Positions 59,335 to 64,000 of a DNA stretch of 64,000 bases are shown here, piece by piece. Source of the stretch: Lewinellaceae bacterium (lineage in GTDB: Bacteria > Bacteroidota > Bacteroidia > Chitinophagales > Saprospiraceae); the NCBI GenBank assembly GCA_020636445.1, contig JACJXV010000008.1, positions 30,154-94,153 of the forward strand, read 5' to 3'. Both the position numbers and the translations under genes were made by a program. The first letter of the stretch is position 1, and each line of letters starts with the position of its first letter. Below the pieces are notes generated by a model that saw nothing but the letters and a program-made list of their open reading frames with translations, was not told the DNA's origin and did not search any database.

Positions 59335-60534
59335 CTAAAAAGCTTCCGCCAGGAAGAAATACAACCCGGTTTGTCTTTTACTCGGGCCGTTGGAATCCTT
59401 GCTCAAGCCCACGCCATAATCAATTCTGATATTCAAGCGAGAGGCCTGGTTGAACAGAATGCGCAACCCGCCACCGGCCGCCAGATTGAATTGGTTAAAT
59501 TGAAAATCCTGCGGTTCATGGAAAACCTGAGAGCCTCCTACAAAACCTACTAGCCCCAATCTTTTCCAGAGTTTCCACCAGGGTGCATTGAGGTGCTCAT
59601 TCCAGAAGGGCAGGCGATATTCCAGTTCGAAGGCCAGCAGGTGGTTGTCCTGGTATGTGCCTTGAAAATAGCCGCGCATAAAATTGCGTCCGCCCACCCG
59701 GGATAACCCACGTAACGGAATGGGGTCTTCTGAAAACCGAAAATTGGCAATGCCGCGCATGGCCAGCGTGTGATTTTTTGCTACCCTGAGGTATTGCCGC
59801 CCTTCCAGCCGGAAGCTGCTAAAGGTAAAATCACTGCCCAGAAATGGCTGATAGAAGAAATTGCTGAACTCAATATAGGTACCCGACAGCGGGTTGATAA
59901 TATTGTTGCGGCTATCGTAGAGCATATTCAGCCCCAGGCCAACCCGGGTTCCTTTTATTGGAGATACCCATAGGGCATCGGCATCATCCTGAATTACCTG
60001 AAACTCCTTGGGGATCGTCCGTAGCCGGTAAAGACTTTCCAGGTCCCCTTGCAGGCCGATGTAAAGATTTTTGCCGGCACGTTTTAACACCACGGGAGCA
60101 AACCTGATCCGGTCTGAATCAAACCGTAAATAATTCAAGGTGTCGGCGATGTCGTTTTCAATCTCAGCAATTAAAATATTCGCTTTATTTCCCAAGCCAT
60201 AATTGCGATCGGGGTAGCGATTGAAAAAGGCTTCACCCCGGTACCGCCAGGCGTTATCATCCGAAAATACGTCCCACCGCAACTCCGCTACTACCTGATT
60301 GGCGAGGGTATACGCCGCCAGGAACTCTGCATTCGACAATCGTGTGGCCGTGCTGCGTTTTGCCAGATCAAAATAGTAATAGCCAATCACCCCCAACGTG
60401 AGATTCGTTTCCGGGGCATAACTGATCGCCGGAAAAATGTCAATCTTTTTGAAGGACCGTGGAAAGGTGTCCAGTTGCGCTGGCAGCCGATCAACCATGA
60501 AAAGACTGCATAAAAGAAGGATGTAGATTCTCAT
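59335..60534 (-). CDS. BamA/TamA (Omp85) family outer-membrane protein
   Basis: A 399-residue exported beta-barrel with signal MRIYILLLCSLFMVDRLPAQ. There are no POTRA repeats, so it is the short barrel-only class (bacterial surface antigen D15). The Omp85 motif is RGLSRVGGRNFMRGYFQG with the loop-6 RGY, and the chain ends in a hydrophobic strand closing with Phe (YFFLAEAF), as needed for BAM recognition. It reads in line after the broken MFS gene's start, about 39 bp away. Role unknown; such short proteins are common in Bacteroidota. Confidence 0.9.
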   Translation of the reverse strand: MRIYILLLCSLFMVDRLPAQLDTFPRSFKKIDIFPAISYAPETNLTLGVIGYYYFDLAKRSTATRLSNAEFLAAYTLANQVVAELRWDVFSDDNAWRYRGEAFFNRYPDRNYGLGNKANILIAEIENDIADTLNYLRFDSDRIRFAPVVLKRAGKNLYIGLQGDLESLYRLRTIPKEFQVIQDDADALWVSPIKGTRVGLGLNMLYDSRNNIINPLSGTYIEFSNFFYQPFLGSDFTFSSFRLEGRQYLRVAKNHTLAMRGIANFRFSEDPIPLRGLSRVGGRNFMRGYFQGTYQDNHLLAFELEYRLPFWNEHLNAPWWKLWKRLGLVGFVGGSQVFHEPQDFQFNQFNLAAGGGLRILFNQASRLNIRIDYGVGLSKDSNGPSKRQTGLYFFLAEAF

Positions 60535-60960
60535 AGCTTCCTAATTAAGTGGCCTGGAATAAGAGCAGGTGACTTTAGCGGAAGGGGAATGAATCTTTTC
60601 TATTCCGTATGCCAAGTGCGGGGTAAAGGTCATGGCAACCACCCTTTGGCAAATCCGGAACACTTGGTGGCGAGGGAAATCACCTGTCACTTTGCGCTGG
60701 TTAGAGTTACCCTTATTTGACTGAAAATAAAATGACATTTAGAATGTCGGTGGGTGATAATGGTCACTAGATTGGTGCACTACTCAGGCGAGGAAAGTAG
60801 TTTAGCGTTACCCGTTGAGCGTTTAGCGTTTTGGACCGGTGCAGTCCTTTCGCAAAGGGCTGATTTTTTACCCGCCGTAGCCTGGCGTAGGCGGGTCTCC
60901 TCACTCCTTACCCTTCACCAATGACTATTGCTACCCCTGAACTTCTCAGTCGACAAAATA
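60535..60960. other. 426-bp gap with dispersed repeats
   Basis: A CGTTACC-CGTTGAG-CGTTTAG heptamer run (60805-60836), the CCCGCCGTAG hairpin (60871-60895) and an element-A-like end (CGACAAAATACTAG near 60950). The order hairpin then end repeats that at 27787-27881. No gene. Confidence 0.7.
60871..60895. repeat. Dispersed hairpin repeat, copy 3
   Basis: CCCGCCGTAGCCTGGCGTAG then GCGGG; one base different from copy 1. Confidence 0.75.
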
Positions 60961-62172
60961 CTAGGGATCCCAGGGCCTGGATAAGTCAAGGTAATTACTT
61001 TGTGTTTGCTCCAGAATAGACCGGATTCGTTGAAAATTTTCGGGTGTTGGCTGGATAGAAATTAATTTTTCAACGATGCTGATATTGCTATAAATGATAA
61101 AGGTGTTCGCCTGGTCTGGGTTTATTTTAGTTAAATACACCTCTGACTTGCGATCGCTCAGTGCTGGTATATAGGTCAGCGCCAGGCATTTCAACCCCAA
61201 TTCACGGCCGATGGTTTCCAATTCATTTTGGCGTCGATTGGGGCTGTAGTTTTTTTCATTTCCATAAACGAAATAGACTTTTAAAAACTTTCCACGGGCG
61301 ATGCTCTCCTCTTCCAGAAAAGATAGCCACTCCTTGATTTCCGGCCAGTCAGGGTAGTTGCCAACGAAGTAGAGGATACCTTGGTAACGGCCGTACTTAC
61401 AAACAGGGCAGGCGCGACTCCCTTTGTCGGGACCCCAGGCGTGATAGGGGGCAAAGGACGGACAATCTTCACCAATGGATAACCCCGATGACTGACCATC
61501 CTGATGCGGGGAAGCAGGATAGTGAGGAATATTCAGGCCCAGGGTGATATTGTGTTCGGCAATTTGGCGGTCGCTGGAGATTAGCACGCGGAGTATACCA
61601 CTTCCCCCCCGATTCTCCATTGCCTTTCGCCTGGGAGTTGTGAGTAGCGGATCATCATCAAAAACGAATTCGTCGATGTAATATTCGTTGATGATGTTGG
61701 GTTCTTTGACGGCGAGGTGAATATGTGCCGGATCTGCTGCGTTGGGGTAGGGGGCTGGCCGAACGGTGTAAATAGTATATTTTCCCTGCTGATCCGTTTT
61801 GACCCACCCCCGGATATGGCCATGCCGTCGGGCTTCTTCATCCATACCTTGTCCGGGGGAGTAAAGGCCCTGGTTATCGGTTTGCCAATAATACAGGATT
61901 ACCCCAGGAGCAGGTGTTCTCCCATTGAGCTGATAGACGGTTCCGGTGATGAGTAGCTTTTGCCCGGTTTCGTGCCAACCAGCACTGGTGTCTACCGCAT
62001 GGAGCTGGGCGGGCATCCCTGCATACATCAATTCACATCCATCACAACCTCCCCCTACAACCGGTTGGCTGGTGAGGGTTTCCCGGGCATTGGAAGAGGG
62101 CTGGCTATTACAGGCAACCAGGAATAGGCAGGTGGTTATAAGCGCGGAAGCAAAGCATGTGGACAGGTGCAT
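60961..62172 (-). CDS. Lipoprotein: intradiol ring-cleavage dioxygenase domain + thioredoxin-like domain
   Basis: A 403-residue lipoprotein (lipobox FLVAC21) with two domains. Residues ~70-215 form an intradiol dioxygenase barrel. The Fe(III) ligands expected from protocatechuate 3,4-dioxygenase fall on Y104 (NQGLYSPG), Y142 (RPAPYPNAA), H150 and H152 (DPAHIHLAV), all present. Residues ~235-400 start DCPSFAPYHAWGPDKG and contain a CPVC (C255, C258) in ACPVCKYGRYQGILYFVGNY, with the alternating helix/strand look of a redoxin fold. An envelope-bound dioxygenase tied to a dithiol domain is unusual. It follows a membrane LytTR regulator on the same strand (78 bp), which probably controls it. Substrate unknown. 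Confidence 0.85.
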   Translation of the reverse strand: MHLSTCFASALITTCLFLVACNSQPSSNARETLTSQPVVGGGCDGCELMYAGMPAQLHAVDTSAGWHETGQKLLITGTVYQLNGRTPAPGVILYYWQTDNQGLYSPGQGMDEEARRHGHIRGWVKTDQQGKYTIYTVRPAPYPNAADPAHIHLAVKEPNIINEYYIDEFVFDDDPLLTTPRRKAMENRGGSGILRVLISSDRQIAEHNITLGLNIPHYPASPHQDGQSSGLSIGEDCPSFAPYHAWGPDKGSRACPVCKYGRYQGILYFVGNYPDWPEIKEWLSFLEEESIARGKFLKVYFVYGNEKNYSPNRRQNELETIGRELGLKCLALTYIPALSDRKSEVYLTKINPDQANTFIIYSNISIVEKLISIQPTPENFQRIRSILEQTQSNYLDLSRPWDP

Positions 62173-62250
62173 AAGTCAAGCGTTTTGACAAAAGTCTAAC
62201 CCGCGTCCTGACCATCAAAATAAATTAGGATAACCTGAGGGAATACTAGG

Positions 62251-63138
62251 TTAACCGGAGGAGCTTTCCCCCATGTGCTTTTTGAACGTTTGGAGGTAAT
62301 TCCGGCTGAGCCGAACTTGGTGCTGATTATTCAGTATAATATCGTAGTCGCCGTTTAACCTCGATTTATACGAAATGATTTTGGCCAGATTGACAATAGT
62401 AGACTTATGCACCCGGACAAACTGGTGTGCAGGGAGTTGCGCCAGTATGGTCTTCAATGTCTCTGCATGGAGGAATTTTTTACGGGCGGTATAAATAGCG
62501 ATATAAGGATTAGCAGCACTGATGTAAATGATGTCGTCAATAGCAATAGCAAACCGGCTGCGTCCCTGTCCGACGATGATTTGCTGCAAGTAATCGGAGG
62601 GCGACTGTAAAGGGTTTGCCGGGGTGTTGGTCATGCGGAATTGGCTCTTTGGGTTTTGCAGAACTGCCAGTGCGCCATAGATTAGCAGGTACTTGTAAGT
62701 GTCTTCGCTCAGGGTATACCCGATAACTCCTTGCACAGCATAGGTATGGCTAAAGAATAAGCCTGAGAGCACAAAAACCAGCAATGCGTAGAGCGCCATA
62801 TGGGTTATCGTGGCGGAGAAAATGAATGCGGGTATCCTGAGCCATCCTGTTCGCCCGGTAAAGTAGGGCTCTGTTTTACGAAAAAGGAAGAATTGCCAAA
62901 ATCCGACGGGAATAAAAAGGATCCAAAACGTTTTGAAGAGCAGGGATTCAGAAAAATAGAACGCATAGTTATTTCGCTGGGCTTGGAGGTAGTCTTGCAG
63001 GATAGTAACCAAAAGTAACAGCACTATCCCTGGAACCAGCATCAGCATCATTTGGGTACGGATCGGCGCACCCCGTTGTTGGGATGGCCATAGTTTCTTT
63101 TTTATCAGATGTACAAATTGCGCCATGCGCTTAATCAT
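62251..63138 (-). CDS. Membrane-anchored LytTR transcriptional regulator
   Basis: 295 residues: four hydrophobic helices (MMLMLVPGIVLLLLVTILQD; FKTFWILFIPVGFWQFFLF; PAFIFSATITHMALYALLVF; further one near 150), then a linker and a C-terminal LytTR DNA-binding domain (FAIAIDDIIYISAANPYIAI, FVRVHKSTIVNLAKI, VRLSRNYLQTFKKH). No receiver domain, so the signal is probably sensed by the membrane part. I use ATG 63138, not a TTG nine codons upstream. It precedes the dioxygenase lipoprotein on the same strand, and the two form a likely sensor-target pair. Confidence 0.88.
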   Translation of the reverse strand: MIKRMAQFVHLIKKKLWPSQQRGAPIRTQMMLMLVPGIVLLLLVTILQDYLQAQRNNYAFYFSESLLFKTFWILFIPVGFWQFFLFRKTEPYFTGRTGWLRIPAFIFSATITHMALYALLVFVLSGLFFSHTYAVQGVIGYTLSEDTYKYLLIYGALAVLQNPKSQFRMTNTPANPLQSPSDYLQQIIVGQGRSRFAIAIDDIIYISAANPYIAIYTARKKFLHAETLKTILAQLPAHQFVRVHKSTIVNLAKIISYKSRLNGDYDIILNNQHQVRLSRNYLQTFKKHMGESSSG

Positions 63139-63521
63139 AATAGCAAAGGCTATGTAGTTAAACAACTGAAAAGGGAGTAGGGAACATTCAATTTAGTAGA
63201 TCTTGGATAATTTTCAAAAGGGAGAATCTACGATGCGAAACATAAGCCATTCCGAATTTTGGCACGATCCGACTATCGGGGAATAGGGGCAAAGCAATTG
63301 GAAAATCGATCTAAAGATCGTCAGGCTCCAGGCCTTGGGGGGAGTCCAAAGACTCCCCCCAGCATTTTTTGTGGTAATTTCAATATCACCTCAACGAGCT
63401 AGGGCTCAAAAAACATAAGTCATCCCAAATCCTAACAATGTCAAAAGTTGGAATGACTCACCTTTGGGTTTCTTTTGTCCGGCAATGACGCTTATGTGAA
63501 TCTTCAGCGTGCAGGCAGGGA
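63139..63521. other. 383-bp gap between leuB and the LytTR gene
   Basis: Two strong NNNA-loop hairpins (63307-63320, loop TAAA; 63337-63360, 10-bp stem GGGGGGAGTC, loop CAAA). A weaker stem near 63420-63460 (AGTCATCC...GGAATGACT) may end leuB. Confidence 0.65.
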
Positions 63522-64000
63522 TTAAATAATAGTCGAAATCCGCACCTTAATTTGATCGTCGCCCATGGTGATAAACTCTGCTTCATCGATCAGGTGAGCA
63601 ATCAGGTCGCCGATTTGTGAGCAGCTGAAAACATTTTCAAGGTTCAATTCGGCTGTGCCGATACCGCGTTCGAGTACGTGGCGTACCATTTTCCGGACGA
63701 CATGTGCTTCGGCTTTCAGGGAGAAAGACTCCAGCATCATTGCTGCTGAGAGGATGGTAGCCATGGGGTTAGCGATATCTTCGCCGGCTGCTTGGGGGTA
63801 AGAACCATGGATTGGTTCAAAAAGGGAAGTTTTCTCGCCGATGGATGCTGAGGGCAAGAGGCCCATTGAGCCCGTGATAACGCTGGCCTCATCCGAGAGA
63901 ATATCCCCAAACATATTTTCCGTGAGAATCACATCGAACTGTTTAGGGTACTGAATAAGCTGCATGGCTGCATTATCCACAAACATAAAATCGAGGGTTA
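63522..64000 (-). CDS. leuB: 3-isopropylmalate dehydrogenase (C-terminal part; 5' end beyond window)
   Basis: The last ~159 residues of LeuB, which oxidises and decarboxylates 3-isopropylmalate in leucine synthesis. Diagnostic segments: MFVDNAAMQLI, FDVILTENMFGDILSDEASV (metal-binding Asp), GSMGLLPSASIG, FEPIHGSYPQAAGEDIANP (nucleotide site) and NPMATILSAAMML. The frame is open to base 64000 and the missing N-terminus is about 195-200 residues. Family members such as isocitrate dehydrogenase are less likely given EPIHGS and GLLPSA. Confidence 0.95.
   Translation of the reverse strand, partial: TLDFMFVDNAAMQLIQYPKQFDVILTENMFGDILSDEASVITGSMGLLPSASIGEKTSLFEPIHGSYPQAAGEDIANPMATILSAAMMLESFSLKAEAHVVRKMVRHVLERGIGTAELNLENVFSCSQIGDLIAHLIDEAEFITMGDDQIKVRISTII

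Noticed and set aside
1..64000. tRNA, rRNA, tmRNA or RNase P genes
   Set aside because: I looked in the spacers for cloverleaf ends and conserved rRNA/tmRNA words and found none; small structured RNAs could still be missed by eye.

Overview
The window reads as chromosomal DNA of a Bacteroidota bacterium, most likely of the Saprospiria (Lewinella/Haliscomenobacter type). The grounds are: TAnnTTTG-type -7 promoter elements close to many starts; typical Bacteroidota families (DUF4953-type metalloprotease, DUF4407, DUF2490, DUF6340-like lipoprotein, LytTR regulators with LytS-type kinases, a Mrp form without the CxxC); futalosine-type menaquinone genes; and intergenic DNA full of small mobile-element relics and short repeats. 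I saw no rRNA, tRNA, CRISPR array, prophage or intact insertion sequence. This taxonomic call is inference.

Layout. 1-7.4 kb: 3'-truncated NAD(P)HX repair gene, amino-acid permease plus trans-sulfuration-type PLP enzyme pair, YecM-like protein, dodecin, CaiB-type CoA transferase, small lipoprotein. 7.7-16 kb (mostly minus): large zinc metalloprotease, SPFH protein, two exported proteins, three-gene proton-translocating transhydrogenase (pnt). 16-21.4 kb: AcrR-like TetR regulator with its own operator, msrA, the mqnA / histidine phosphatase / mqnE cluster, nitrilase-family amidase. 21.7-32 kb: two glycosyltransferases, RecQ, ABC1 kinase, small proteins, cold-shock protein, M20 amidohydrolase, ribosomal protein S21, MarR, DUF502. 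32-39.6 kb: DUF2953-like/GerW pair, MscS, DUF4407 pair, LytTR two-component system. 40-49.5 kb: ZIP transporter, DEAD-box helicase, DUF6340-like lipoprotein, GT39, RluA, and a RibF-GT2 fusion. 49.6-54.7 kb: Mrp, Nfu, PyrF, M28 peptidase, DUF523. 55-59.3 kb: three neighbouring genes that are all broken by several frameshifts. 59.3-64 kb: Omp85-type protein, an intradiol-dioxygenase lipoprotein with a thioredoxin-like tail downstream of a membrane LytTR regulator, and partial leuB.

The most notable material is (i) a RibF-glycosyltransferase fusion whose junction is a run of ten A, so that slippage by one base would release RibF alone; (ii) intergenic repeat families: a ~177 bp MITE-like element (two clear copies plus a third with related ends that has been split by a different 161 bp MITE with a TAA target duplication), a further TIR element, a 159 bp long palindrome in the mrp leader, small NNNA-loop hairpins, and degenerate blocks with strict 7-bp periodicity; (iii) a patch of about 2.6 kb in which three unrelated genes carry indels, more likely a sequence-quality problem than biology; (iv) an AcrR-type operator in front of a lone AcrR-like gene; and (v) the dioxygenase-thioredoxin lipoprotein with its regulator.
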